DNA of 64,000 bases from Thermoactinomyces daqus. Lineage in GTDB: Bacteria; Bacillota; Bacilli; Thermoactinomycetales; Thermoactinomycetaceae. The translations under genes and the position numbers were made by a program. Shown piece by piece: positions 49,973 to 60,017 of this stretch. A model generated the notes under the pieces. That model ran no database searches and was not told the DNA's origin. It worked only from the letters and a program-made list of their open reading frames with translations. The stretch covers positions 124,001 through 188,000 of the forward strand of contig NZ_JPST01000021.1 of assembly GCF_000763315.1 (NCBI RefSeq). The letters are read 5' to 3'. Every line of letters starts with the position of its first letter. Positions within the stretch are counted from its first letter, which is position 1.

Positions 49973-50179
49973 TCTCCAGCGCGTCAGAACTATCGTTGGA
50001 CGAGCCCTGTACCGGAACAATAGCGTCGACCGATCGGGCGGGTGGCAAAATTTGCCGTATGGAAGTTTGAGAAGAAATGATAGAACCGATCTGGCGGAGA
50101 TGATAAATTTAATTAAGGATTTGCTAATATAACCGGAATTTGGATTAGGGCGGCTAATGGGAAAGCAGAGGTTGATGAC

Positions 50180-50560
50180 ATGATATTACGATGGAGAGTG
50201 GCTTGGTTCCTGTTGATCTTTTGTTTCATGTTGTTGAACGCTTGTTCCGGACAGGGGGGCAAGGGGAGTTTGTCCGGAAAAAGTGAGCATTGGTCTGCCG
50301 TATTCCAATATCAGATGAAGGACTCCGTCTTTGAGAAGAAACTGATCATTCGCTATCTGGGCTCCGACGCGGTGATGGTTGGCAATGTTACATACAAACT
50401 ATTGAAAAATGGAAAAGTGGCCGATACAAGAAATTTTGTCTTGGGGGATAACGGGCAATATGAAGCGGTCAGTTTTGCGCAACAAGCGGAGGACAAGCCT
50501 CAGGAGTTGAAGCTGCAGCTGGAATGGAACAACCAAACGGAGACCGTGACTCTGAAATAA
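50180..50560 (+). CDS. Lipoprotein of unknown function
   Basis: A 126-residue lipoprotein. The signal peptide ends with the lipobox LLNAC (Cys22), so it would be lipidated and held on the outer face of the membrane. The mature part has a Gly/Ser linker (SGQGGKGSLSGKSEHW) and a small all-beta domain (AVFQYQMKDSVFEKKLIIRY to TETVTLK), perhaps immunoglobulin-like. No family is recognised. A terminator follows directly. The start follows GCAGAGGTTG. Confidence 0.78.
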   Translation: MILRWRVAWFLLIFCFMLLNACSGQGGKGSLSGKSEHWSAVFQYQMKDSVFEKKLIIRYLGSDAVMVGNVTYKLLKNGKVADTRNFVLGDNGQYEAVSFAQQAEDKPQELKLQLEWNNQTETVTLK

Positions 50561-50574
50561 GCTTGCTCCTCGAC

Positions 50575-50610
50575 AGAACACAGCCGGTTTCGCTGTGTTC
50601 TTTTTTTTGG
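50575..50610 (+). terminator. Terminator of the lipoprotein gene
   Basis: AGAACACAGC (50575-50584) pairs with GCTGTGTTCT (50592-50601), then T7. Confidence 0.9.
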
Positions 50611-50714
50611 AAGATAAAGTGAACGAAGCAGGGATCCGGCATCGGACGGAGGAATCGTATGTAGAAAGCGAAAAAGCGCATGTTCGTTCCGTTTTTTAAG
50701 TTGCCTAAATTTGA

Positions 50715-50746
50715 TATAATGGGACATGCTGGTGGTCTGACCACCA
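50715..50746 (+). promoter_or_regulatory. Malic enzyme promoter with FadR/GntR-type operator
   Basis: A TATAAT (50715-50720) is followed by the perfect palindrome TGGTGGTCTGACCACCA (50730-50746). Its centre TGGTCTGACCA is the form bound by FadR-subfamily GntR regulators. Placed just after the -10 box, it should repress. The likely binder is the GntR protein encoded two genes on, at 52026. Confidence 0.7.
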
Positions 50747-50771
50747 ACAGTCGGGAAAGGGAGCGATTTTT

Positions 50772-52010
50772 TTGTCAAGTTTGCGGGAAGAAGCTTTGAA
50801 GCTGCATGGTGAGAAGCGCGGAAAACTCACCGTTCAATCCAAAGTTCCGGTGGGATCGGCCCACGATTTGAGCCTGGCTTATTCTCCGGGAGTGGCTGAG
50901 CCTTGCCGGGAGATTCATACCAACCCTCAAACCGTTTACGATTACACAGCGAAAGGAAATCTGGTGGCAGTTGTGTCGGACGGAACCGCAGTACTGGGGC
51001 TGGGAAATATCGGTCCGCACGCAGCCATTCCGGTGATGGAAGGCAAAGCCGTATTATTTAAAGCGTTTGCAGGTGTCGATGCCTTTCCGCTCTGTCTGGA
51101 TACAACCGATATCGATAAAATTGTGGAGACTGTAAAGTTGCTTTCCCCGACATTTGGGGGGATCAATCTGGAAGATATTGCCGCTCCGGCTTGTTTCATG
51201 ATCGAAGAACGGCTGAAAAAGGAACTCGATATCCCTGTCTTTCATGATGACCAGCACGGTACGGCGATCGTCACATTGGCCGGATTGATCAATGCCCTGA
51301 AAGTCGTGGGCAAAAAGATGGATGAGATTCGCGTTGTCATGAGCGGAGCCGGTGCAGCGGGGATTGCGATCATCAAGTTGCTGCGGCGCATGGGCGTCAA
51401 AGACGTGATCATGTGCGACAGCAAGGGAGCCATCTATGAAGGACGATCCTTCGGGATGAATCCGATCAAGGAAGAGATCGCAAAAGTAACCAACCGCACG
51501 AGGATTACCGGTGATCTGGCGGAAGCGATTAAAGGAAGCGACGTCTTTATCGGGGTATCCGTGGCAGGGGCCGTCACCCCGGAAATGGTCCGCTCGATGA
51601 ACAATGATCTGATTATCTTCGCGATGGCCAACCCAGTTCCCGAGATCATGCCGGAAGAAGCAATGGAAGCGGGCGCTGCGGTAGTTGGAACCGGCCGTTC
51701 GGACTACGCCAATCAGGTTAACAATGTGCTGGCTTTTCCGGGTATTTTTCGAGGTGCTCTCGATGTGAGAGCCAAAGGCATTAATGAAGAGATGAAGATT
51801 GCGGCTGCTTACGCCATTGCTGATTTGATTGAAGAACATGAATTGTCTCCCCATTACGTGATTCCGAAGCCATTTGATCCGCGTGTGGCGGCCAAAGTGG
51901 CTGCCGAAGTGGCCAGGGTGGCAATGGAGACGGGAGAAGCCCGGATTCAGGTGGATCCTGAGGAAATCTACAGAAAAACGATACGCCTGACAAGTTCTTT
52001 TGTATCATAA
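50772..52010 (+). CDS. ytsJ: NAD(P)-dependent malic enzyme
   Basis: A 412-residue malic enzyme that oxidatively decarboxylates malate to pyruvate. Family stretches: [37 protein letters not shown], the metal site in [17 protein letters not shown], the Rossmann motif [16 protein letters not shown] and [14 protein letters not shown]. The short single-domain form matches B. subtilis YtsJ. The start is TTG 50772 with AAGGGAG upstream. It is followed by a GntR regulator after 15 bases, and both lie behind the palindromic operator. Confidence 0.93.
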   Translation: MSSLREEALKLHGEKRGKLTVQSKVPVGSAHDLSLAYSPGVAEPCREIHTNPQTVYDYTAKGNLVAVVSDGTAVLGLGNIGPHAAIPVMEGKAVLFKAFAGVDAFPLCLDTTDIDKIVETVKLLSPTFGGINLEDIAAPACFMIEERLKKELDIPVFHDDQHGTAIVTLAGLINALKVVGKKMDEIRVVMSGAGAAGIAIIKLLRRMGVKDVIMCDSKGAIYEGRSFGMNPIKEEIAKVTNRTRITGDLAEAIKGSDVFIGVSVAGAVTPEMVRSMNNDLIIFAMANPVPEIMPEEAMEAGAAVVGTGRSDYANQVNNVLAFPGIFRGALDVRAKGINEEMKIAAAYAIADLIEEHELSPHYVIPKPFDPRVAAKVAAEVARVAMETGEARIQVDPEEIYRKTIRLTSSFVS

Positions 52011-52025
52011 GGGTGAAAGTTCCAA

Positions 52026-52706
52026 GTGAGGAAACAAGAAACCGGATCAAACAAATTCAAGGAGATTTTCAAAGGAATTCAGCAACTGATCGAAGAGAAC
52101 GGGCTTCAGCCTGGTGATCGTTTGCTATCCGAACGTGAGTTGTCCGAACGCCTTGGCGCCGGCCGTTCAACTGTGCGCGAGGTACTGCGCTCGCTTGAAC
52201 TGTTGGGACTCATCAGCACCAAACGGGGGGAAGGAACTTTTTTGGAGCCTTATCATGCCCATCACCTCGTCGATTTGCTGGCCGGGTTCATCTTGCGCGA
52301 CCAGCGGTCAAAAGGGGATCTGACGGAAACGAGAATGCTGATCGAAACCGGCGCGGTTCGGATGGCGGTGAGGAAAGCGACGAAAGAGCAGATCGACAAA
52401 CTGGAAAAAATATTGGCTCGAATTGAGCACTTGCTTGAAAAGCAAAACAATCCGAAAAAAGAAGTACGGGATTTTCATGCGCAGATTATCAGGATGGCTA
52501 ACAATTATTTGCTGACCCGGATCTGGTATCCGATTGTTCATTTTGAAGAAGCAATCGGGCAAAAAGGGTGGATGGAACAGGAGTATTTTGCGCACAAAAT
52601 GTTAAGATACTATCATGAAATTGTCCTGGCTTTCAAAAAACGGCAGGAGCTTGAAGCGATGATGCTGTTTGAACGGATTTTTTCCTTGATGGAATGCGCG
52701 CATTAA
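52026..52706 (+). CDS. GntR family regulator, FadR subfamily
   Basis: A 226-residue repressor. The N-terminal winged helix reads LQPGDRLLSERELSERLGAG then RSTVREVLRSLELLGLI; the C-terminal FCD domain (TETRMLIETGAVRMAVRKAT to about residue 215) would bind a carboxylic acid and a metal through its His residues (VRDFHAQIIRMANN). It is co-transcribed with the malic enzyme, and the upstream palindrome suits this subfamily. An organic acid such as malate or pyruvate may be the ligand, by inference. GTG start at 52026. Confidence 0.9.
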   Translation: MRKQETGSNKFKEIFKGIQQLIEENGLQPGDRLLSERELSERLGAGRSTVREVLRSLELLGLISTKRGEGTFLEPYHAHHLVDLLAGFILRDQRSKGDLTETRMLIETGAVRMAVRKATKEQIDKLEKILARIEHLLEKQNNPKKEVRDFHAQIIRMANNYLLTRIWYPIVHFEEAIGQKGWMEQEYFAHKMLRYYHEIVLAFKKRQELEAMMLFERIFSLMECAH

Positions 52707-52839
52707 CGTCTTTTATGGCTCCGTTGAATCGGATCAAGGGAATGAGATATAATGACGGGAGCATAAAAGAATCGGGATTTGAAAGGCGAAGCTGTGCTTG
52801 AAATGATCGGTTAAGTTCAAACTCAGATGAGGTGTTATT

Positions 52840-53700
52840 GTGTTAAGAGATTTATTCAGAAAGCAAAAGAAATACGCAACCATCCCTTCTGAGCAAGTCA
52901 AAAAGGCGGTCCCCGAAGGGATTATGCAAAAATGCCCGCGGTGCAGCACCATTCTGATCACCAAGGAACTGGAAAAGAACTTGAAGGTATGCAAAGCGTG
53001 CGGTTATCACTTTTCGCTTTCCGCTCCGGAGCGAATCGCCTCCCTGGTTGATGAAGGGCATTTCATTGAGTATGATCGGGATTTGTTATCCAAAGATCCG
53101 CTTCAGTTCCCCAATTATATGAGCAAACTGAAAAAAGATATGGAAAAAACCAATCTGAATGAAGCAGTTGTTACGGGAGAAGGGACGATTGGCGGTTATC
53201 CGGCCGTGATCGGTGTGATGGATTCACGCTTTCGCATGGGCAGCATGGGATCGGTTGTCGGCGAGAAAATTGCGCGTGCGGCGGATCGTGCGGCGACGAA
53301 ACGCTATCCGTTTATTCTGTTTTGCGCTTCAGGTGGTGCCCGGATGCAAGAAGGGGTCCTTTCCTTGATGCAGATGGCCAAAACAAGTGCGGCGCTGGAG
53401 CGTTTGCATCGGGAAAAGGGTTTGTACATTTCCGTGTTGACCAATCCGACGACCGGAGGAGTATCTGCCAGCTTTGCCTCGCTGGGGGATATCAATATTG
53501 CTGAACCGGGGGCGCTGATCGGGTTTGCCGGGCGGCGCGTCATCGAACAGACGGTGCGCCAGAAGTTGCCGGAGGACTTTCAGACAGCCGAATTTTTGCT
53601 TAAACACGGACAATTAGATCTGGTCGTGGAGCGCCACCAGATGCGTGATACGCTCATGAAAATTCTGGAGCTTCACGCATATGGGAGGGAAGCGAAATGA
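52840..53700 (+). CDS. accD: Acetyl-CoA carboxylase carboxyltransferase beta subunit
   Basis: A 286-residue subunit that, with AccA, moves the carboxyl group from biotin to acetyl-CoA to make malonyl-CoA for fatty acid synthesis. The N-terminal zinc ribbon is clear (CPRC near residue 28, CKAC about 20 residues on), and the crotonase-fold part has [20 protein letters not shown] and [24 protein letters not shown] precedes the GTG start. Its stop overlaps the accA ATG. Confidence 0.97.
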   Translation: MLRDLFRKQKKYATIPSEQVKKAVPEGIMQKCPRCSTILITKELEKNLKVCKACGYHFSLSAPERIASLVDEGHFIEYDRDLLSKDPLQFPNYMSKLKKDMEKTNLNEAVVTGEGTIGGYPAVIGVMDSRFRMGSMGSVVGEKIARAADRAATKRYPFILFCASGGARMQEGVLSLMQMAKTSAALERLHREKGLYISVLTNPTTGGVSASFASLGDINIAEPGALIGFAGRRVIEQTVRQKLPEDFQTAEFLLKHGQLDLVVERHQMRDTLMKILELHAYGREAK

Positions 53701-54665
53701 AAAATGGCTACTTGGATTTTGAAAAGCCGTTGGTGGAGTTGCGTGACAAGATTGCGGAACTGAAAAAGTTTGCTTCCGAAAAACAACTGGATATGTCGGA
53801 AGAGATCAACACGCTTGAAGCCAAAGCGCAGCGGCTGGAAGATGAGATTTACGGGAACCTGACGGTCTGGCAAAAAGTGCAGATCGCCCGGCAATCGAGC
53901 CGTCCCACGACATTGCACTATATCCATACGATTTTTACCGATTTTATCGAGTTGCACGGGGACCGGCTGTACGGGGACGACCCGGCGATTGTCGGAGGAA
54001 TCGCCAAGTTCAACGGGAGACCGGTGACCGTGATCGGACATGAACGGGGAACGGATACCAAAGACAAGATCGCCCGCAATTTTGGCTTGCCGCATCCGGA
54101 AGGGTATCGCAAGGCGCTTCGCCTCATGCAGCAGGCCAACAAGTTTGGACGCCCGATTATCTGTTTCATTGACACTCAGGGCGCTCACCCCGGGGTGGAG
54201 GCGGAAGAGCGCGGACAAAGTGAAGCGATTGCCCGCAATCTCCGGGAGATGGCCGGCTTCACCGTTCCGATCATCTGCGTGGTTACCGGGGAAGGAGGCA
54301 GCGGCGGAGCTCTGGGGATCGGAGTGGGAAATCGCCTGCTAATGCTGGAGCATGCCTATTATTCCGTCATTTCCCCGGAAGGAGCAGCCGCGATCCTGTG
54401 GAGGGATTCCGCCAAAGCCCAGGAAGCCGCCGAAGCCCTCAAGATCACGGCAGGAGACTTGAAAGAGTTGGGGGTAATCGATGAGATTATTCCCGAACCA
54501 AAAGGTGGAGCTCATAAAGATCCCATGTTACAATCAAACTATATCAAACAGGCGTTAAATGAACATTTGCAGTCGCTTTTGCAATTGACGCCGGACGAAC
54601 TGTTGGAGGATCGTTATAAAAAATACGCTGGTATGGGAGAATTCACTTCCTTGGTGGCAAAGTAA
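53697..54665 (+). CDS. accA: Acetyl-CoA carboxylase carboxyltransferase alpha subunit
   Basis: A 322-residue partner of AccD. A helical N-terminus ([20 protein letters not shown]) leads to the crotonase-fold domain with [39 protein letters not shown] and [20 protein letters not shown]. It overlaps accD by four bases (ATGA), so equal amounts of the two subunits should be made. Repeat copy C with a terminator follows. Confidence 0.97.
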   Translation: MKNGYLDFEKPLVELRDKIAELKKFASEKQLDMSEEINTLEAKAQRLEDEIYGNLTVWQKVQIARQSSRPTTLHYIHTIFTDFIELHGDRLYGDDPAIVGGIAKFNGRPVTVIGHERGTDTKDKIARNFGLPHPEGYRKALRLMQQANKFGRPIICFIDTQGAHPGVEAEERGQSEAIARNLREMAGFTVPIICVVTGEGGSGGALGIGVGNRLLMLEHAYYSVISPEGAAAILWRDSAKAQEAAEALKITAGDLKELGVIDEIIPEPKGGAHKDPMLQSNYIKQALNEHLQSLLQLTPDELLEDRYKKYAGMGEFTSLVAK

Positions 54666-54678
54666 AAAACAGAGGCTG

Positions 54679-54797
54679 TGGACAAGTTTGGAACGGGAGG
54701 GGATTGGTGCTTTTCTGCAGCGACCTTTGTGAAAAAAGAAACCGGAGCAAAGAGAAGCACCAAGACCTGACGGACTCCTGTTTTGGAACTTTGTTCA
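54679..54797 (+). repeat. Dispersed structured repeat, copy C
   Basis: Outer arms TGGACAA (54679-54685) and TTGTTCA (54791-54797) with one G-U pair; inner arms GGTGCTT (54706-54712) and AAGCACC (54755-54761). The core reads GCAGCGACCTTTGTG, GAAACCGG and GCAAAGA. A terminator hairpin follows at once. Same architecture as copies A and B. Confidence 0.75.
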
Positions 54798-54805
54798 CCA
54801 GTTGA

Positions 54806-54831
54806 AAAACCGATCAGCGGTTTTTCTTTTT
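54806..54831 (+). terminator. Terminator after accA and repeat copy C
   Basis: AAAACCG (54806-54812) pairs with CGGTTTT (54818-54824) around ATCAG, followed by T-rich sequence. Confidence 0.8.
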
Positions 54832-54888
54832 GTCCCGCATGGACATTTTTTGTCCCTTAGGGATGGGATATTCTTTTAATAGTGGTGA

Positions 54889-55854
<966 letters not shown>

Positions 55855-55874
55855 TGAGTAGGGGATGAAAAAGG

Positions 55875-57629
55875 ATGATGCGAAAGACGAAAATTGTTTG
55901 TACGATTGGCCCGGCCAGTGAAGAGATTGGAATTCTGCGCAAGCTGATTTCGAGCGGCCTCAATGTCGCACGCCTCAATTTTTCACACGGATCGCACGAA
56001 GAACATGGAAAACGGATCAGAAATATCCGCGAAGCGGCCAAAGCAGAAGGGAAAAATGTGGCCATCCTCCTGGATACGAAAGGTCCGGAGATTCGGACCG
56101 GCGATCTGAGGGTACCTGCAGTCGAGCTGGTCGCCGGCGAAAAAATCACTTTGACCACAGAGAATATTTTGGGAGATCAAAGCCGGATTTCCGTCTCTTA
56201 TGAAGGTTTGCCGCAGGATGTCGCAGTCGGTTCATTGATCTTGATCGATGACGGTTTGATCGGATTGACCGTGGATGCTGTAGAGGGAACGGAAATTCAC
56301 TGCACGATCCAAAACGGTGGCACGTTAAAAAACCGCAAAGGCGTAAATATCCCGGGGGTCAAAATCAATCTGCCGGGAATTACGCAAAAGGATGCAGAAG
56401 ACATTTTATTTGGAATCGAACAGGGAGTAGACTTTATAGCAGCCTCTTTTGTGCGCAAACCGCAAGATGTCCTGGAGATTCGCCGGATACTGGAAGAGCA
56501 TGGTGCGAACATCCCGATCATTTCCAAGATCGAAAATCAGGAAGGAATCGAAAACCTCGATGCCATCCTGGAAGTGAGCGACGGGCTGATGGTGGCGCGC
56601 GGGGATTTGGGAGTGGAAATCCCGGTTGAAGAAGTGCCGGTCGTGCAAAAAGAGATGATTCGCAAATGCAATCAGCTGGGCAAACCGGTGATCACGGCCA
56701 CGCAGATGCTGGATTCGATGCAGCGCAACCCCAGACCCACCCGGGCTGAGGCGAGCGATGTCGCCAACGCCATTTTGGACGGTACGGATGCCATTATGCT
56801 TTCGGGTGAAACGGCTGCCGGAAAATACCCGGTTGAAGCGGTAACAACGATGGCACGAATTGCTCTGCGCACCGAATCCTCCCTTCGTTACCGGGAACTG
56901 TTCCGGCAGCGGACGAGAGAAATCGGCAATACGATCACCGAATCGATCAGCCAGGCGGTTGTACATACTTCTCATACCTTGGATTGTTCGGCTATCATCA
57001 CTGCGACGGAAACGGGTTTCACTGCACGGATGGTTTCCAAATACCGGCCGTTGGCCCCGATTATCGCTGTTACGCCAAATGAAGATATTATCCGAAAACT
57101 TTCTCTCGTCTGGGGCGTATACCCTGTTTTGGGCAAGGAAGCGCCGACAACGGACGAAATGTTTGCCACCGCCATATCCGCTTCCCTGGAAAACCGGTGT
57201 GTAAAACAAGGGGATCTGGTGGTGATCACCGCCGGCGTGCCGGTCGGGAAATCCGGTACAACCAACTTGATGAAAGTGCATGTGATCGGCGGAGTGCTCG
57301 CCAGCGGACAAGGGATCGGCAAGCAAGTGGTCACCGGGCCGGTCGTCGTTGGCAATACGGCTGAAGAACTGAAGGGAAAAATGGTCGATGGGGCGATACT
57401 GGTTACTCGCGCCACGGATAAGGACATGATTGATTCAATCAAACGGGCCGCCGCGATTATTACGGAAGAAGGTGGATTGACCTCCCATGCGGCGGTTGTG
57501 GGTGTCAGCCTCGGAATTCCGGTGGTCGTGGGCGTGGAAAATGCAACCAGCCTGTTGGCTGCCGAGACCATGGTCACGGTTGATGCGGATCGCGGTCAAA
57601 TCTATTCCGGTAAAGCCAACGTGCTATAA
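55875..57629 (+). CDS. pyk: Pyruvate kinase with C-terminal PEP-utiliser domain
   Basis: A 584-residue pyruvate kinase that makes pyruvate and ATP from PEP. The barrel has [32 protein letters not shown], the active-site [13 protein letters not shown] and [16 protein letters not shown]. Beyond the standard end near residue 473 is the extra domain found in Bacillus enzymes ([20 protein letters not shown] to the end), similar to the phosphohistidine domain of PEP-using enzymes; its [19 protein letters not shown] motif is intact. The start may be 55875 or 55878. Confidence 0.97.
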   Translation: MMRKTKIVCTIGPASEEIGILRKLISSGLNVARLNFSHGSHEEHGKRIRNIREAAKAEGKNVAILLDTKGPEIRTGDLRVPAVELVAGEKITLTTENILGDQSRISVSYEGLPQDVAVGSLILIDDGLIGLTVDAVEGTEIHCTIQNGGTLKNRKGVNIPGVKINLPGITQKDAEDILFGIEQGVDFIAASFVRKPQDVLEIRRILEEHGANIPIISKIENQEGIENLDAILEVSDGLMVARGDLGVEIPVEEVPVVQKEMIRKCNQLGKPVITATQMLDSMQRNPRPTRAEASDVANAILDGTDAIMLSGETAAGKYPVEAVTTMARIALRTESSLRYRELFRQRTREIGNTITESISQAVVHTSHTLDCSAIITATETGFTARMVSKYRPLAPIIAVTPNEDIIRKLSLVWGVYPVLGKEAPTTDEMFATAISASLENRCVKQGDLVVITAGVPVGKSGTTNLMKVHVIGGVLASGQGIGKQVVTGPVVVGNTAEELKGKMVDGAILVTRATDKDMIDSIKRAAAIITEEGGLTSHAAVVGVSLGIPVVVGVENATSLLAAETMVTVDADRGQIYSGKANVL

Positions 57630-57633
57630 TAAA

Positions 57634-57663
57634 AAAAGCGCTGGAGACATCCAGCGCTTTTCG
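57634..57663 (+). terminator. Terminator of the pfkA-pyk operon
   Basis: AAAAGCGCTGG (57634-57644) pairs perfectly with CCAGCGCTTTT (57651-57661). Confidence 0.9.
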
Positions 57664-57686
57664 AATAAGTGCGGAATCAATGGGGT

Positions 57687-57761
57687 TTACAGCAGTCCTA
57701 AACGGGGGTAGATCCACCAACGGAGTCTTTTGCGCCGTTGTTTTCTCTTTCTGAGTTTCAT
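57687..57761 (-). CDS. Possible 24-residue strongly basic peptide
   Basis: A frame encoding MKLRKRKQRRKRLRW and ending with PRLGLL. Eleven of the first fourteen residues are Lys, Arg or Gln. AAGGAG lies ten bases before the ATG. It converges on pyk. Short basic peptides of this kind are often missed in annotation, but the evidence is one ribosome site and the strongly biased composition. Confidence 0.35.
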   Translation of the reverse strand: MKLRKRKQRRKRLRWWIYPRLGLL

Positions 57762-57779
57762 GATGACGATGCTCCTTTC

Positions 57780-58057
57780 TTTCTTAGGTTGCACTTTTTT
57801 CAGAATTGATTTTATCTGTAAAAAAGGAATTGGCTGTTCTCATTATGTGAAGTCGGGCGGGCAAATATGTGTACAACCCGGTTTTAACCCATCGGCTATT
57901 GACTATTATAAAAAGAGTGGCGATCTGGGGCAATAAGACAAAAGTCATAATTGGAAAAAAACTGATGGCAATGGCTGGAATGCTTCGCTCACAAACCAAT
58001 TCCTTTTTTCTGTGAATGCTTTTGTCTGATACTTCATTTGGTTGGAGGGAATACTTA
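57780..58057. other. Intergenic region without a gene
   Basis: About 280 bases with no supported frame and no clear hairpin. It leads to the GGAGGG ribosome site (58044-58049) of the damaged thioesterase gene. Confidence 0.5.
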
Positions 58058-58452
58058 ATGGAAGAGTATGCAAATGTACCTTGTAATGAAACCCGAACTA
58101 TCTCGTGTGGTTTGAGATCGGCCGAACGGAACTGATCCGCCAATTCGGTTCCTCTTACCGTAAGCTGGAAGAAAACGGTCTGCTCTTGCCCGTGGTGGAC
58201 ATCCATTGTAAGTATATGCATTCAGCCAAGTATGATGACCTGGTTTTGATCCGTACCGAGATGAAGGAGTTATCCGGTCCCAAAGTCGTTTTCTCGTACG
58301 AGATCTCAAACAAGGAGACCGGTGTAAAGCTGGCGAAGGGGACGACGACACACCTGTGGGTGAATAAAGAGATGAAAAGAGTAAACATAAAACGTGCATT
58401 TCCGGAGATTTATGAGCTGCTGGTTCAGATGCACAATCCGAAAAAAGGATGA
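58058..58452 (+). pseudogene. Acyl-CoA thioesterase (YbgC/FadM type) with internal deletion
   Basis: The main frame reads NYLVWFEIGRTELIRQFGSS, LPVVDIHCKYMHSAKYDDL and TTTHLWVNKEMKRVNIKRA, the hotdog fold of the YbgC/4HBT group. A good start lies at 58058 (GGAGGG upstream), but that frame gives MEEYANVPCNET and then loses phase. Compared with the family (V-R-Y-x-E-T-D-x-M-G-V-V-Y-H-A-N-Y), the segment between ET and NYL, about 26 bases with the catalytic Asp, is missing. Such a gene sits between pyk and fxsA in related bacteria. It is very probably inactive. Confidence 0.7.
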
Positions 58453-58455
58453 GGA

Positions 58456-58851
58456 ATGGTGTTTTGGTTCATTGTGCTTGCCATCATACTTGTGCCTGTC
58501 ATCGAATTGTGGGGACTGATCAAAGTGGGGGAGTGGATCGGTGCATTTCCGACCGTGCTGTGCGTGATCGCGACAGCGATCATCGGGGGATATTTGGCCA
58601 AGAGGGAAGGATGGGCGACGATTCAGTTGTTGAAGAAGCAACTGCAAAATGGAGAACCACCCGGGGAAACACTGCTGGAAGGAGCGTCGATCCTTGCCGG
58701 AGCCGTTCTGATGATGACGCCCGGATTTTTTTCCGATATTCTCGGTTTCTTCCTCATTTTTCCCTATACGCGCCGAATAGTGGCTTTTTTGCTGAAGCGA
58801 TGGCTTTACGCCAAATGGGAGCGCGGGGAAATATGGATTTGGCGGCGTTAG
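58456..58851 (+). CDS. fxsA: FxsA family membrane protein
   Basis: A 131-residue membrane protein of the FxsA family. Helices are VFWFIVLAIILVPVIELWGL, FPTVLCVIATAIIGGYLAKR and the later LAGAVLMMTPGFFSDILGFF; the last motif (MTPGFxSDxxGF) is diagnostic. In E. coli FxsA affects phage F exclusion; the normal role is unknown. It starts four bases after the damaged thioesterase gene. Confidence 0.93.
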   Translation: MVFWFIVLAIILVPVIELWGLIKVGEWIGAFPTVLCVIATAIIGGYLAKREGWATIQLLKKQLQNGEPPGETLLEGASILAGAVLMMTPGFFSDILGFFLIFPYTRRIVAFLLKRWLYAKWERGEIWIWRR

Positions 58852-58872
58852 TTTCCCATCGCCGCCAAGAAA

Positions 58873-59817
58873 TCATTTGACAACAGCATTGCCCCCCTGT
58901 CTTTTTTTCTTTTGTTCCTCAACCACTTCTTTTAACAGATCCGGACGGTTGGTCAAAATGCCGTCTGCTCCCAAATTCAGCAATTCCCGCATTGTTTTTT
59001 TATCGTCGATGGTCCAATAATAAACCTGCATGTTGAAGCGATGTGCCGTCTCGATCAAGTGTTTGTCCCGCAAATTGACGCCGCTGTTTTCCACGGGAAT
59101 CTCCAGAACATTGGCTTGCGGTCGGTAAAAACCGGACAAGTGCAATTTGCTGAGAATCACAAAACGCTTCACCTCGGCCCGGCTGGCGCCAAGTGCGACC
59201 TGTCTGTGCGATATTTGTTTAAAAGAGCGGATGATGTCATCATCAAACGAATTGATGATCACTTTATGCTCGAGATGATATTTTTGAATGAGCATCCACA
59301 GCTTATGCTCGATTTGCGGAATCTGTCCGGCGGGATTATCATCTTTAATCTCGATATTGAAAAAGGAATCGGGGCCGTAGGTTTGAAAAATCTCTTCCAA
59401 TGTCGGGATCGTGACACCCATTCCGCGATAGGCATGTTCCCCGCGCAAATCGGTAAACTTGTAGCCGGCATCCAGATTTTTGAGTTCTTTCAGGGTATGG
59501 TTGCTAATCGAACCCGTTCCGTTTGTCGTCCGGTTGACGGTCGGATCGTGAATGGCTACCAGATGCCCGTCTTTCGTCATATGAAGATCCAGATCCAGCA
59601 CCGGTGTGCCAAGCGCATGTGCCAGATCAAAGGCTGTCATCGTATTGGACGGAGCGAGTGATGCCCCGCCCTGATGCGCGATTTGCACCGGCCGCTCCAG
59701 TTCCGGTAAGACTGTGGGCATTTTCGGGGTGAAGAACGTTGCCAGCAACAGATTGACAAAGACGAGAAGCAGGAGAGCAATGAGAATGCCGATAAACCAT
59801 TTCTTTGTTGTTTTCAT
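58873..59817 (-). CDS. Glycerophosphodiester phosphodiesterase, membrane-anchored
   Basis: A 314-residue GDPD-family enzyme that splits glycerophosphodiesters into glycerol 3-phosphate and an alcohol. An N-terminal hydrophobic helix (WFIGILIALLLLVFVNLLLA) anchors or exports it. The TIM-barrel active site shows IAHQGGASLAPSNTMTAFDL (first His), HDPTVNRTTNGTG (second His) and the Glu in FFNIEIKDD. AGGAG precedes the ATG. It lies between fxsA and ytvI, converging on fxsA; it is not part of this gene order in B. subtilis. Confidence 0.93.
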   Translation of the reverse strand: MKTTKKWFIGILIALLLLVFVNLLLATFFTPKMPTVLPELERPVQIAHQGGASLAPSNTMTAFDLAHALGTPVLDLDLHMTKDGHLVAIHDPTVNRTTNGTGSISNHTLKELKNLDAGYKFTDLRGEHAYRGMGVTIPTLEEIFQTYGPDSFFNIEIKDDNPAGQIPQIEHKLWMLIQKYHLEHKVIINSFDDDIIRSFKQISHRQVALGASRAEVKRFVILSKLHLSGFYRPQANVLEIPVENSGVNLRDKHLIETAHRFNMQVYYWTIDDKKTMRELLNLGADGILTNRPDLLKEVVEEQKKKRQGGNAVVK

Positions 59818-59911
59818 CTTGATGGCTCCTGTCAGAGGTGATTTGTGAAGATTTCCAATGTGGAAAGGAGAGTTTCATGACGGATCTTTCAAAAAATATT
59901 TCAGGCAAGAG

Positions 59912-59966
59912 AATCCCATTGCCCGGGGAATGAGTTGACCGTTGGCGTGAAGCGGGCAATGGGATT
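59912..59966. repeat. 14-bp perfect inverted repeat between ytvI and the GDPD gene
   Basis: AATCCCATTGCCCG (59912-59925) is the exact complement of CGGGCAATGGGATT (59953-59966), with a 27-base loop. No T tract is adjacent on either strand. It may be an inefficient terminator of ytvI or a structured leader of the GDPD gene. Confidence 0.7.
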
Positions 59967-60017
59967 GGATGATGAGCATACAAGGTACGGGACGCAACCT
60001 GTTTCCGGTATTAGTCC

